A stretch of DNA of 64,000 bases from Piezodorus guildinii. Lineage: Eukaryota > Arthropoda > Insecta > Hemiptera > Pentatomidae. Below are positions 11,361-23,010 of the stretch, one piece after another. The stretch covers positions 90,890,021 through 90,954,020 of the forward strand of contig CM041297.1 of NCBI GenBank assembly GCA_023052935.1, given 5' to 3'. The notes under the pieces are model-generated. The model was not told the DNA's origin. It saw only the letters and a list, made by a program, of their open reading frames with translations, and ran no database searches. How positions within the stretch are numbered: position 1 is the stretch's first letter; each line of letters starts with the position of its first letter. A program made the translations under genes and the position numbers.

Positions 11361-11639
11361 ATTTTTTATATTAATATTTATTTTTGATATGATGTAATTA
11401 AACAATGAATGTGTTTTGTGAAAGAACTATGAATAGATGAAAGAACTAATGAATAATTCTTTAAAGAAAAAATATCAGAGTCCTATATTCTGACTCATAC
11501 AGATACCATAACTATGTATATTAAAATTAAATGATATTTTCTGTATTTTAAACCTTAAAAAATTTTGAATTAGATAATAAATAAATACAGGAGCGTCTGT
11601 CATTTCAAGTATTATTATTTTCTTTTAAATGGACGCTAG
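11361..11639. other. AT-rich DNA
   Basis: AT-rich, nothing recognised. Confidence 0.5.
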
Positions 11640-11900
11640 CCGTTTTGCATTAATGTTTTTTTGGAGAGAAGTGGCCATCGGAAAATCCAATGGCTGGAAT
11701 TCTCCAGAGGAGGAATGCTGGAGCTGAAAGAGTCCCCGGATACCAGGGCTAACCCTTGCCGCTGGCGGCCCTTTGATCTTTCAATATCAATGACGTTTCC
11801 TATCGGCCCTTCCCCTCTCACTCACTTGTTTCAAACATATCTATCTATATACCTTCTGAGCTCAATTGAAACCTGTCTTCAATGTCGGCAATAGCCAGAG
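11640..11900. other. GC-richer gene-free island 4
   Basis: A sharply GC-richer block with open frames on both strands. Neither translation resembles a known domain, and opposing open frames are expected by chance where stop-rich AT sequence is absent. Candidate conserved non-coding element. Confidence 0.4.
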
Positions 11901-13800
11901 AAATCTTTAGCTATCTACAATATTGTGAGATGTGTAAGTTACTTTACCGCGCGTATAACACGTAATCTCCAAGTGCAAATGGATTCTTTAGAATGAAATC
12001 TTTTATTTTCCCTGAGCCAGGATTCCAGGACTTGTAACACTTTTTTTAATAAGTTCTCATAATAGGATCAGATACTTATCTCTTTCGCATACCGTGATGA
12101 TTTATATAAGAAGGAAAAACAAAAAAAAAAGTTGTTTTTTTTTTTATTAAATTGGTCATTATTGTTTTCAGTAATATTTTTTTGTTTATTGGTATTATTT
12201 TATTTCTTATTCCTAAATATAAAACTTTTTACTTTGAAAAATGTATCCCTTACGCGTTTCCCAATCCACTTAAATTTTTCAAAAAACATTCTGATAGTTT
12301 AAATGGTAAAACAGTAATTATAAATCTCGTTCGTTATTTAATTTGTTGTTGATTATAATTTTAACTTGTTTTTTTTTATCAATACTTCATATTTTTTGGT
12401 ATCGTCACCAATGCTAGTCAAATAGTAGTGATTTTTTCTATTTTCCAGCATTTTCAAGTTAAAGTTTTTCTATTATATTACATTTTCAAGTTTATGGTTC
12501 CATTTTACCAGTTATAAAGTTAACCTTATGTTCTCTGAATGGTCCTTATGCAAGGCCGATACATGATTTATACTTGAATAGCCGATATATTATGAAAGGA
12601 GAATAAAATCATAACAATTTGGTGACATTTTGGTAGTAATTACAAAACATAATAATATTTAATTTATCGGAAGATAACAAAACATTAATTAATTTTATGT
12701 AACCGGGCCAAGTATCTCATAAACATTGTCCAGTACCTTTTGGGTTCGATTCTCAAATTATTCAGTACGAGATTGAAAAAATCCCACAAGGATCCGGTAT
12801 TATTTTTTTGTCCACCTATTAAGTACCCGTTACAGGATGCATTTATTAATGTTTTTCTATAAAAAGGAATAGAATTATTAATTTTTATTTACAACTTAGA
12901 TCGCTTGCTAGATCTTTGAGAGCATCGATGCTTAAATAGAATGGTAATCTGTAATTCAATTACCTCATCTTCAATCATTTTATGAAAAAGGAATCTAATT
13001 TCGTTCTTCTACCTTAGTCGATTAGTGACCCATCAGTTTCCATTAGGTCATCTTCTAAGAAATTCATATTCATTAAGGGATTTTTTTTTTCATTTGAATC
13101 GATTTTAAAGTATTATGTGCGTGTATTTCTTACACAAATGCATTTTTTAAATCTGGATTATCAGTTTATTTTGTAATTAAAAATATTTCGTTTATCAGCT
13201 GAGTTTTAGGGGGAATAAGTGGATTTAAAAAACAAAAGCACATACATTTAAGAATTGTGTCGTTATAAATCCTACTTTAAATTTAATGAACTCATACATA
13301 TTTAGCATAGCTATAAATTGTTTTATACAGCTTTAACTATATCCAACTTGTTGATTTGTCGTTATGAACATTCAATATTTGACCTCTTTTTCCCAACTCG
13401 TTGTTATGTTATTCTATAATTATCATTACAAAACTATTACTGTTAATTCAATATCGTTCTCTTCCTTCTAAAGTTAGTTTTAATATAAATGCCATTTTTA
13501 TAATTTACACGCGATTTTACGAATTGAAAAATATTTTTTATTCAAATCAAAGAAAAAAAAACAGAGCAAATTTTATTGATGTTAGATACATAATATTTAA
13601 TATTAATTTTGATTTCATTTGCAGAGGATTAAATACAGGAAAGGCTGTTCTCCGCTAAAAGAATCTTTCTCCGAATCGTAAGTTAGAAATGATGAAACGA
13701 ATGTAAATAACATTTCAAATTCCCTGATTTACTTACTGTTTATTAAATGAAAAAAAATTCTAAGAAAAAAAAGATAATCTATTTTTTGTTTTTTTTTTAG
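11901..13800. other. AT-rich DNA, no gene
   Basis: A long AT-rich stretch. The small open frames (12152-12352 and 13401-13658 plus) translate to low-complexity I/F/K/N-rich sequence and look spurious. Confidence 0.5.
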
Positions 13801-14560
13801 TCAGAACTATTCAACGCTCCTCTCTTTTTTTCCACATTGCAACACAATTATATTTGATCAGTTCCAACACTCAAAAAAAAATCTAGGAGTTATGCTCGAT
13901 CAAAACTTATCGTGGAGTAATAATATTTCCCAAATTACTAGAAAATCAATCTCTATCCTCTAACAGTCTCTACGTTTCTGTGATTCTTTTCCTACTAGTA
14001 CTCGTCATCTCTTAGTGTCTTCTCTCATTTTCCCCCACATCGACAATGGATACGTAGTATATGAGGGAATTAATGGTTAAAACGGGATGGGGCTAAAATG
14101 ATTAATGAATAGGTTCATGAGATTTATGTACGGCCAGAGGCCTTTCTTCTTGTGACCTGAGAGTCACACGTCTCATTGGTAGTGTGGCTCTATTCTGAAA
14201 CCTAAGAAAAGTATCTACTTGGCATCTTTCTATTCCTACCCTTACAAGCTTTAAAACTTTCCTACATCTTTGACCTCCTTACTCCGCGCTCTTCCGTGCA
14301 CACCCTAAATACAAGACCTCAACCTACCGATCTATACCTAACCTCTAATAGAACAGCATCCTTTGAAAAATCCTTCATCATCCGTGCTACCATACTTTGT
14401 AACTCTTTACCCATATTCATCCGAAATCCATAAACCACTTTCAAACCCCAATTATTTATTTACCTTCTCAAAAATCAATCTTCCGTGTACGCATGTGATA
14501 AATCTAGACTTGACAATGCGTAACTAAACTAATTAGATGTTGTTATCAGTTGTTTTTTTG
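13801..14560 (+). pseudogene. CR1/L2-like LINE C-terminal relic
   Basis: Plus-strand fragments are NLGVMLDQNLSWSNNISQIT (about 13888), RKSISIL (about 13941), STRHLLVSSLIFPHIDNGYV (about 13998) and MNRFMRFMYG (about 14105). These are the post-catalytic and thumb blocks of a CR1/L2-type reverse transcriptase, seen also in reverse at 3.99-4.69 kb. The stretch from about 14090 is closely related at DNA level to 44.69-45.27 kb, including ctccgcgctcttccgtgcac. Many stops are present. The downstream ggacgaaatgtcccagaata (about 14668) recurs near the end of the 44.7-kb copy, so the LINE 3' region probably extends to about 14690. Confidence 0.6.
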
Positions 14561-14699
14561 TAAATTTTATTTCTATCAACTTCATAAATTTACTTGAAAT
14601 AAATAATAATGTATCAAATGAAGCTAGACAACTAGGATTTCTTCAATTCACTCTTAATTATTCTCAATGGACGAAATGTCCCAGAATAAATTATTTTTC

Positions 14700-14915
14700 A
14701 TTCCATTTCATTAACATATGTTGCCTCACGTTCAACAGATTTGGGACTGAATTTAGTAGGTCTGCAGATTGCAGAGAGGCAGTAAGTACATAATCCCTCG
14801 AGTATTAAGCCTAATTTTGTTAAGTTTATCAACGTTGCCCAAAGCCCACATGGTATTAGTGAAAATGCCTCGCATTTACTGCTAAATGCAACAATGCTTA
14901 TTTGAGGCAAATTAA
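14700..14915. other. GC-richer gene-free island 5
   Basis: A moderately GC-richer block with no recognised homology. A short minus-strand open frame across it has no known domain. Confidence 0.3.
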
Positions 14916-15384
14916 AAAATTAAAATGAAAAATCGTGTTTGTGCTAAATTTCATGTTGTTCATTCATTACCATTTTAGTAAAAATCAACTACTTCAGATT
15001 TTTCCGTTTTAGAGGGGATTTAAAATCCGTTCTTCCTCTTCTTATATCAGTCATATCGTTTGAATCATCACTTCAATAATTTTAATTATTTTCTATCTCT
15101 TATAAGACCCAAGATATTGTTATTGTTTTTCTCTCTTCATATCTTTCACTCTCATCTGGCAGAAGCTATCCGAAATAAGGAAATGTGCTATATAAAACGT
15201 AAGCAGCAGGCATGACAGACATGGGGAAGAAAAGTGCCCAGCAGTAGCCCTTCCTAGACTTTAATTCTTCTTTAAATCTTATCATGAAACCAAACATATT
15301 TGTATTGAGTGTACATTGTAAATATCATGTAAATAAATAAAGTTTCTTCCTTCTTCTTTTAATCTTCTCTTCAGTCTTCTTTTA
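14916..15384. other. AT-rich DNA with a possible LINE 3' end
   Basis: Mostly featureless. At about 15150-15360 a less AT-rich segment ends in catgtaaataaataaagttt, containing AATAAA, followed by CTTCTT repeats. This resembles a LINE 3' terminus on the plus strand, family unknown. Confidence 0.3.
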
Positions 15385-15945
15385 ACAGGCTTTTCAGTTA
15401 TTGACATGTCGTTTATAAGTCTATTTTATCCGTGCAACTTACTTTGAAAACGAGAGTTCGTATGTGTTGTTCAACTATTTTTTGTAAGTCCGTATAGGAT
15501 TTTGTTGCTTACGTTGGTCGTTAGGAGTCTTAAACTAGGAGGTGTCGTTTTGAGTCTTAAATTTTTTAATTGAAATGTTTGCAGTTTTTTATTTGTGTCT
15601 ATTTTGCTGAGCCTTAAATCTGTAAAGCGTAAGTTCATTTGGGTTGAAGTAAGTAGGTGTATGTATTCAGTTTTTGTCTAATTTTTAGTTTTAATAGTGT
15701 GGAAAGAAGAGAGTATAATACTTTCAGTCGCTGGTTGGGAGTCTTTCTTTTCATCTTGACCTGTGGGCCCCAAGTCATTTTTCAATCGAGTGTTAGATCT
15801 GGGTAATGTACAGAGTTGTTCTGAGGTATTTGGTTGTCGCCCATATAAATTTGTTGGGCAAGTGTTTAGTCGAAGTGTGAACGTTACATGTTTTGACTTG
15901 TCATGATTTAATCGAATTTTCCCAATAGAGTACCAATTTTTTGTA
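15385..15945 (-). pseudogene. Jockey-like LINE relic (family B)
   Basis: The minus strand is homologous to the coding region of the better preserved family B copy at 27.37-28.29 kb. Shared segments include the block around cgtgtgggcccc/ctgtgggccccaagtc (coding for the LTWGPHVK region), aacgttacatgt..gacttgtc (LHVTFTLRH and DKS region) and the IWTYACQIYG-coding region. Stops and indels prevent a continuous protein. It is an old copy with neither the catalytic centre nor a clean 3' end preserved. Confidence 0.6.
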
Positions 15946-16284
15946 TTCCAAGATATTCCTAAAAATTAAATTACAGATCCATCTATTTTGTGCAATTTCA
16001 TTATTAATTATAAAATTATTCTAAATATGTGAATAGAAAAAATGCTAATCTAAAAAATAAAATATTCCATGCTACGCATTATAATATATTTAATGGCTAT
16101 TACATAACCTTAACATTTTCACAGTACCCCGAAACTGAATGCTAAGTGATAATGCCTGTACTCCCAGTTTTGCCCTCTACCATATAAATTTAGTTATAAA
16201 GTTATTTGTATTTTTTTATAATTACGTTTTCATGTTGATTGTTTTATTTTTCTATTGACTGCAGTAATTGGATCAAATGGAATA
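15946..16284. other. AT-rich DNA
   Basis: AT-rich, nothing recognised. Confidence 0.5.
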
Positions 16285-16530
16285 TATTATTATCCCTGCA
16301 AAGCACTGGAAGCAGCCGTCGAGAGCAGCACCTCCTGAATAGCCAATCGGACAGAACACGGGAGTCCCGAACAAATACCAATATCCCACGACCTGGCTCC
16401 CTGTGTACCCAGAGGACAGTCCCTAGGTCTTTTCCCAGCCGTAGAGTTAAATATTCACTCGGAACGGTCTTCGAACAGGGTGTGTTAGGACAGGAGTGGC
16501 TCCTTAAATGATGCAAGCTGACAAACAATC
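16285..16530. other. GC-richer gene-free island 6
   Basis: A compact GC-richer block with frames open on both strands (90 and 94 codons). Neither translation contains a recognised domain. Candidate conserved element; an unannotated exon cannot be excluded. Confidence 0.35.
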
Positions 16531-16624
16531 ATTTGAAAATTTAACGAACCAGTTGACGAGAAAGATTCTACATGAGGAATCCATTGTTGGATGTTTATCC
16601 ACAATCTAATCGTCTCGATCGAGT

Positions 16625-16876
16625 AAACTTTAGCCGGTCAATAGAGGGCTTGAACTCGCCCTTGATAATTTATCATTCTTGTTTAATTGTGTTCCATAAA
16701 ACCCAAATGTTTCTGTAACATTTATTTCATTTTAGACCATTTTTGTTGATGAACTTTCTGCAGTAATATTTTATTTAAACATTTACAAAATTCCTAAAAG
16801 ACAGTATTTAAAAAAAACGCATATGGTACTTATACAATGCTCAGCGATTAGAGGCGCTGTGCATTAAAATATTAAG
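16625..16876 (+). repeat. Direct duplication, copy 1
   Basis: Matches 17299-17569 in the same orientation over its whole length. Shared segments include aactttagccggtcaatag at the start, caaatgtttctgtaacattt in the middle and gattagaggcgc near the end, with moderate divergence and small indels between. No gene lies inside. Confidence 0.75.
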
Positions 16877-17075
16877 AAATTTAAAAGATAATTGATTTGT
16901 GATTAATCATCTATAACACATAATTAGGACCTTTCCTTCTGTTTATGCAATTTATTCTACTCCCATTTTAATAATGCTATTAATTGTTCCTATCGCTTCT
17001 TAACGTTTTATGCTAAACGTCTTTAGGTATTAGGAATCGGTATCAAATAGAAAACACATGGAAATATCATTTTGG

Positions 17076-17290
17076 GGTCACCCGTGCTGTAGCGGCTAGC
17101 TTAGCAACCTCCTATGCCTAAGGTTGCGAGTTCTAACCCTCGAGTTTAAAGGAAGTAAAAAATCCTTGGTTATGCTGCCCTTCTGAGAGGATGTAAAATG
17201 GTGACCAAAAGCCTGTGCGACATCATAATAGATTCTTATAGAAAATTCCATTAATTAATAGATTAATAAATAGTTAATTAATAGATAAAT
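17076..17290 (+). mobile_element. tRNA-derived SINE with an ATTAATAG-type tail
   Basis: A tRNA-like head has a box-A-like tgtagcggctagc (about 17088) and a box-B-like GAGTTCTAACC at 17128-17138, flanked by a short CGAG/CTCG stem. A short body follows, then an A/T-rich tail of repeated taattaatagat-type units (about 17250-17290). The copy sits between the two halves of the direct duplication (16625-16876 and 17299-17569). Unlike the 11.1-kb SINE it has a different body, so a separate family is likely. Confidence 0.5.
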
Positions 17291-17298
17291 AGTTACTG

Positions 17299-17569
17299 AA
17301 CTTTAGCCGGTCAATAGGGAGCTTGAACTATCCATTGATCATTCATCATTCTTGTTTAATTATGCTTCAGAGAATGCAAATGTTTCTGTAACATTTATTT
17401 CGTTGGAGCATAATCATCAAAGTGTCAAAGTGTTGATGAACTCTCTGCAGTAATATAATATCTAAACAACATTTACAAAATTTCTAAAAGCCATTATTTA
17501 AAAAAAAATTGGAACTGATACAACGTGCGACGATTAGAGGCGCAGTGCATTGCAATTTTAATAATATAT
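17299..17569 (+). repeat. Direct duplication, copy 2
   Basis: Second copy of the block at 16625-16876, starting with aactttagccggtcaatag. It carries a small extra segment (about 17420-17440) absent from copy 1. Confidence 0.75.
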
Positions 17570-18274
17570 AGTTAATCAATAGATTCTTAAGAGAAAATGA
17601 CGAATTAAACCTAGATAGAAAACAATTATGATTTCCACTGTAGCATCGTCCAATTAGTTGTTTAAATTATAAAAATGTTCGAATGTATAATCTAATAAAG
17701 TTAATAGTTATCATAATCAAACACGATTTATTGAACAGATCTTAGTAGAAACACTTGCGTTTTTTTTTTTTTTTTTTGTCTGAAATATTATAATAAACTG
17801 GATCAACAGATCTTTTTCTAATGGATCTATGTAACCATTAAAAATATAAACTACTAATTTTAAAATGTGTTTACTAATCTGTTCTTTGTTTTTATAGATT
17901 GACCATTGTTTTTTTATTTTGTACTCTCATTTTTTTATTTTATTTATTTATTTTTTTTTTATGGGCCATAGTTATGTTTTGAAATTTTGGGTTTGTAAAT
18001 TTATGTAAAAACTGTGCATTTGGATTTGTTGCCACTCAGCACGTATTACATTAAAACAAGTTAATAGAATCCCTTCCTCAAAAACGTCAGCGATGAAAGG
18101 AAAAACTTATTTTAGACTTATTAATATTCAGCTAGTAAATAGAATAAAATTGTAAATATATGTGCATAAATATGCATATTCAAACAGATTTTACCTGCGT
18201 AAGGTTTAAACATTAAAATTGTACCAGGCATTATGCAAACACAAAAGGATATATTGCCTGTTTGTATATATCCC
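17570..18274. other. AT-rich DNA
   Basis: No gene. Contains a poly-T run at about 17760-17778. Confidence 0.5.
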
Positions 18275-18480
18275 CTTAGCAGTTGGGTTTTCTATGGGAA
18301 TGGCCATATAGTTGCTGGCCCGCGGGCTAGGAATAACACGCATGGGTAATCATCGGGAGTCCATTTGTAGCATTGCTCAATGAGCTCCATGATCAGGTTT
18401 CTATCCCTCGTCGGCAAGAACATTCAAAGCTAGCAACGCCTCACAGGTTCCACTGAATTAGTCGGAATTACTCCTATTTT
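18275..18480. other. GC-richer gene-free island 7
   Basis: A GC-richer block including ggcccgcgggctagg. No frame or TE family recognised. Candidate conserved non-coding DNA. Confidence 0.35.
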
Positions 18481-18889
18481 AATTCTTGAAAGTTTTGTTC
18501 ATTGACCTAATGCAATCATTTTCGAAAATGGACCAAATAATAAGAAATACAGTAATTGGTCCGTCCTCATTAGTTTATCTTAAATAGGTGATGTTTTAAA
18601 TGCTATAAAAGTTTATTGTTGACTTTATATTATAGTATTTTTTGGTTATATCATATATTATATATATTATAATTTATATATATAGTTATATTATATTATA
18701 TATTCATTTAATTGTTTGTTAATTGTATGATAGGTTCATAGATACTACTATTGTTCATTCGAATAATTATAGATATTCAAAAAGCATATAAAACATTTGA
18801 ACCACTTAATTTCAATGTATTGCTGCGTTACCGAGTTTCCCCTTATAAAATATGAAGTATAAAAAAAACTTTGTTACTTACCTTTTTCG
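18481..18889. other. AT-rich DNA
   Basis: Contains an AT-only hairpin-like stretch at about 18650-18712. No gene. Confidence 0.5.
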
Positions 18890-19270
18890 TTTTCATAAAA
18901 TATATTAAAATAAAATGAGGCAAGTTCTAACTCCAAATCGATGAGGTGTATAAAAGTGAAATTTATACATAATTGTATATGCCTATAATGTTACAAGCAA
19001 CTTTTACAACTTACAATTCTCTCTAAAACGGCTTTCAATGTTCTAATTAAACTCGCTATATCGATTTAAAATTTAATATGCTTTAACGTGATGTAGGTTT
19101 CGTCCTGATTGCAACTGTATGGCTGTGCTTAAAAGCCAACTTTCTTTTTCTAAAGTACTTTTAATTTTGTAGATTCGAACTGTTAACCCTTTCAAATTTG
19201 GGCATTGATAAAATATTAGTAAATATTCAACATGAAAGAATCCGATGACCATTTTAAGAAGAAAAGATAG
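18890..19270 (+). repeat. Repeat family X, copy c (partial)
   Basis: Carries the middle of family X: aaacggctttcaatgttcta (about 19026), aactcgctatatcgatttaa (about 19049), the ctttaacgtgatgtaggttt block (about 19081) and ctaaagtacttttaattttg (about 19150). Both ends are missing or decayed. Confidence 0.5.
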
Positions 19271-20399
19271 AAAAATGAGCCATTTTTTTTTATTGAGCAT
19301 TATAAATAAATAATAACAAAAAAAAAAAGTTTTGAAAGTGGGGAAAAGAATCCGGAACGTCGAATGAAAAAGATGTAAAAAGATTTTAAAAGAATAAAAA
19401 AAGCGAATGGAAATATACAATAGCTAATTGAATATATGAGTAGAAATGTAATTTTTTTTACATTACATAAAAATAGTATTTTTTTCATATTCACACTACC
19501 ATTCACTAACTTCCGTAATACAATTTTTTTTAAGTTTAATTACATTTTTTCTACGTTGCATGGCTTTTTCCCCATTTTCAAGACTAAAAACTGTTTGTTA
19601 TAATTTAAATTAGTAAACTACTTTATGTCATCATGATTTTTAAACAATAATTCTTTATACATTTCAATTTAAAATGTTATTGTTAACTAAAATCAGATTT
19701 ATACAGGATTTACCAGTTATGCTTATTTTATCCAATTCATCTGTTCATTGGCTCACTGTTTCTTTTTTTATAATTTTTGAACTTTATACTATGGTATATT
19801 CTGCTGTTATTGGATATAATCCTTATGCTCTGTATTTATTTTTATTGTGATGTTATTGTTTTATGCTTGTTTAAAGTAAATTTCGTCTCATTCATCTGGG
19901 CTTGACAACATGCCAATATTACCTTGTAACAGTGTGCGTAAATAAATAAGTAAATTAATTCTCAAAAACTTCGGATACAGAAAAAAACCCGGACTAGTTA
20001 TCTAAGCTCAATATTCACTCACAGATGATTTACTTTTGTAAGTACTTTTTCAAACAGACATAGTTAATATTTTGTTAAATATAATTTTATAGAGTGGGGA
20101 TAATAATTTAGAATCGGAATATTATATCCCTTAATACGTTTAGATACCCTTAGGACGTGATATGTGAGCACTAGTTTAATTTTAAATTTCTATACAGAGA
20201 TAAATGCTTTCTCTCTAAAAAGAGAAACACAGAGTACTTATCAATCCCTTTGACATATCTTACATACATTTTCAATTTTTGTTTTCCTACGTATTTATAA
20301 TATTTACATTTTTTATTTATTTTAGCCATTTACATTACTTTATTTTATTTCTCTCTACCACTATATTGTACATTTAGACCTTTGGTGCGCACATTACGT
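19271..20399. other. AT-rich DNA with a possible LINE 3' tail
   Basis: No gene. At about 19880-19955 a less AT-rich segment ends in gtaaataaataagtaaatta, like a LINE 3' tail on the plus strand. The open frames at 19073-19506 minus are F/L/I/K-rich and not convincing. Confidence 0.35.
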
Positions 20400-21240
20400 A
20401 ATCAAAATATAGTCACATTCCATTCAGGTGATGGATAATCCCCAGGGAGTCCAAAATCACATTTTCTGCTAACACCGCTATACCTCCTATATCGACACCC
20501 AGGCCTACCAAAATTCTCCTTGTGCTTCCAGGGATCGCTCCACGAACCCAAACCATATACCTCTAACAGAGAACTGTCTCTCGCCAAATGTCTCGCGGAA
20601 CTTTTTTTTAGGAAAGGGATGCATTTCTCGTAGATGGCTCTCTTCTCCCTTTCCACTCCACCTGCTTGATCGAGGTCATTAGTCTCATATCGAACGGTAG
20701 GTTCCAGGATCATTGCAGTAGTTCCGTTCTTCGGGAATGCTATGTCTGCTTACCTAACTGATCCGTCCGTATCAATGCAGTAGGCCTCGTCAAAACAGGT
20801 GATATATTTTTCCCCGAGGAGCTTTGTTAATTCGTTCTTAACCCTGTGGTGCCGACGCGTGATGAGTAGGGAGTTGTTGGGCCGATTCCCAGCACATGGG
20901 CTGGTGTTTCAGACTCTGCCGCATTTGCGAAAGAGGGACCCAACTTCTCTCACTTGTCCGCTGGCTCCTGGGACTCCACGCAGGAGAGCGTAGTTTATGT
21001 TCAGTTTCAGGGCATTGGACAATTCTGACCCCGTGTCGAATGCCAATGACCTGCCACCTGCAATTGGCCCATTCTTCGAACGCCTTTTCTCGAAGCGACT
21101 GTCGTAGAGCTTTCACACTTCTGTCGCCCTGCTTAACCTCCAGCCTTTCGTCGCATTCAGCGATTTCTTCATCATACCAAAAGACATACTGGAATATAAT
21201 AGAATATTTGTACCAAAACTGCCTTGCAGTATGCATAAAA
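20400..21240 (-). pseudogene. R2/NeSL-type LINE C-terminus: zinc knuckle plus restriction-like endonuclease relic
   Basis: Minus-strand fragments give, in order: RLEVKQGDRSVKALRQSL and EEWANCRWQ (about 21145-21050), NALKLNINYALLRGVPGASG (about 21020), REVGSLFRKCGR (about 20945), AESETPAHVLG (about 20920), TRRHHRVKNEL (about 20855), YCIDTDGSVR-stop-ADIAFP (about 20775-20735), EPTVRYET (about 20700) and FLKKSSARHLARDSSLLEVY (about 20610-20550). The C-x2-C...H...C cluster followed by RHH and the later basic/acidic block is the C-terminal zinc knuckle plus restriction-like endonuclease arrangement of R2/NeSL/R4-group LINEs. There is one stop where an arginine codon is expected and frameshifts around AHVLG. 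The reverse transcriptase domain is not present upstream. Non-functional. The sub-clade is uncertain. Confidence 0.65.
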
Positions 21241-21378
21241 TATTAATACGGGAATTATAATTTTTTTAAATTAAAAAATGACTAGCTAGTGAAAACTTGG
21301 GAAATTATTAATTGCGTGATTAACATAATTACAGGAAAATAATTCTCAACATTTTCTACGACATATTAAAAAAAAAAA

Positions 21379-21438
<60 letters not shown>

Positions 21439-21842
21439 AAATGTTGTTAGTCCTTTTTTCATTAATTAAATTGTTATGAATTTTTACAGATTAATATAGC
21501 GCATGTGACAACGAAAGGTACGTGAATACATCAATAAAGGAAAATACAAAAAAAAGTGTACTGTCTTTGTGTAAATTACCTTACTTAAAGATAATTGATA
21601 TTTTTATTTGCTATGATCACTGTAACTACTTTGTCATGAGATATCAGTTAATTGTTAAATTAGAATATTATTTATTTAAAATATTATTAATTCTGATAAA
21701 CGTTAATGCTATTGATATTTCACAAGCCATGCCCACTGTAAATTTTTATTTCGTTTGTGTTTATTATCGCTGGCCAACAACATTTTCTAAACTATACTCT
21801 ACTGAGGCTCTATAAAAAAAAAAAAAGGAAAAAAAAAAAAGG
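21241..21842. other. AT-rich DNA with (AT)n and poly-A
   Basis: Contains a long (AT)n tract at about 21379-21440 and an A-rich run at about 21813-21840. The open frame 21522-21815 plus has no recognised domain. Confidence 0.5.
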
Positions 21843-22110
21843 GGAACAATGGGAGGAGGTATCTGATGGGGCTTACAGGTACAGTGGAGCTCCCATCGGT
21901 GTTCTCCCTAACTTTGGTTTAATCTTTCTAAAAGCCCTCCCCTCTCATTTTCATCTCTCCGATGAGTGGATTTGCCCCCAGCCTGGGAGTAAAGTGGTCC
22001 GCCATCTGTAGCCAAATAAAATAAAGATTGTCCTCGGTATAGTTGTCGAATCAGAACCTGTAGTATGTTATCCTTTCATTTTTTCCACACCGGAGGGGGT
22101 TCTGACCTAG
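21843..22110. other. GC-richer gene-free island 8
   Basis: A GC-richer block directly after the poly-A run. That position could mean a retrocopy or SINE on the minus strand with the run as its edge, but I see no tRNA-like head. Otherwise a candidate conserved element. Confidence 0.3.
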
Positions 22111-22385
22111 TTCAGAGAATTTATTTGTATGTTAGCAGCTCTGCGAAAAATCTCCAATTTTTTTAAAGTTTGATTCAAGAGACCTTTGTCGTTGGTTGGA
22201 TTAAAACCAAATCAGGATAAAAACTTTTTCAAAAATGACCCCAACTAACCAAAAGCTGGATTGCTTAAAAATATTAGATAGTTTAATATTTGAGATTTAT
22301 TCAGGTGAATTTTTTAAATAAAAATATATAATTTATCATTCTATTCCTAGTACCTGAAAGGAATTACGCAATATTTTGAGGTCAC
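22111..22385. other. AT-rich DNA
   Basis: Nothing recognised. Confidence 0.5.
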
Positions 22386-23010
22386 TATCCCACTAATGCG
22401 AGCACGTGTGTGGGAAAGGAGTTCACCTGCGGCAATTCAATAAAATTACTATAACGAACAGTAACACTGTACACAGTAAGATACAATACAATACTTAAAT
22501 AATATACCACAATTTTTTATCAAGAAACAGTAACACACTACACAGTAAGAAACAATAATAATAATTAAGAAATATAAAAATACAATTATAAAGAAACACA
22601 GTACACAGTATGAAGCAGTAATGGACTAAGCTAAAACGCTATAAGGAATACATATACATATATACAAGATATAAAATTAAGGCATGCAAATACAAAATTG
22701 AATTATATAATACCTAATTAATACAAAACAACAATTATAAGAAACATTAAAACAGTATACAGTAATAAACAGTAATTGACTAAACCAAAAGCAATACAAA
22801 TTCTAAAACACTTACGTCTTATATTCTTATATTTCTTACAATAACTTCAACTTCACATAACCAACGTTTCGTGGTATCAAACCAATCTTCAAGAAACTTC
22901 AAGTTAAAAAACAACATCTCTAAATTCTATAAAAAAAAAAATAGATAGAAATAACATGTAGAGCCATCATCAGGGCTAAAATCAATCAGAAGAAAAAAGA
23001 GATATATACC
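22386..23010 (-). mobile_element. Penelope-like element relic with degenerate tandem repeats
   Basis: A hammerhead-like motif (22864-22892, minus strand) and a nearby CCCTGATGATGGC segment (about 22965-22977, minus) are typical of PLE terminal regions. To its left are four degenerate units built around aacagtaacac..tacacagtaaga (about 22458, 22526, 22594 and 22743). No reading frame is left. The PLE assignment rests on the motif and is an inference. Confidence 0.4.
22864..22892 (-). ncRNA. Hammerhead-ribozyme-like motif
   Basis: On the minus strand the order is TTGAAGA (one change from CUGANGA), a TGGT..ACCA hairpin as stem II, C-GAAAC, then GTT, an allowed NUH triplet. The very short stem III is typical of PLE hammerheads, which usually work as dimers. 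Confidence 0.45.

Noticed and set aside
16239..16528. Opposing 90- and 94-codon frames as a possible gene.
   Set aside because: Open on both strands over a GC-richer island, with no domain in either; more likely non-coding.
17076..17150. A functional tRNA gene.
   Set aside because: Box A and box B are present but no full cloverleaf with a paired acceptor stem; the A/T-rich repeat tail marks it as a SINE.
18650..18712. An AT-rich palindrome as a replication origin or matrix-attachment site.
   Set aside because: Such stretches are common here by composition alone; nothing distinguishes this one.
19073..19506. Two overlapping minus-strand frames of 68 and 115 codons.
   Set aside because: F/K/I/L-rich low-complexity translations, partly over repeat family X copy c.
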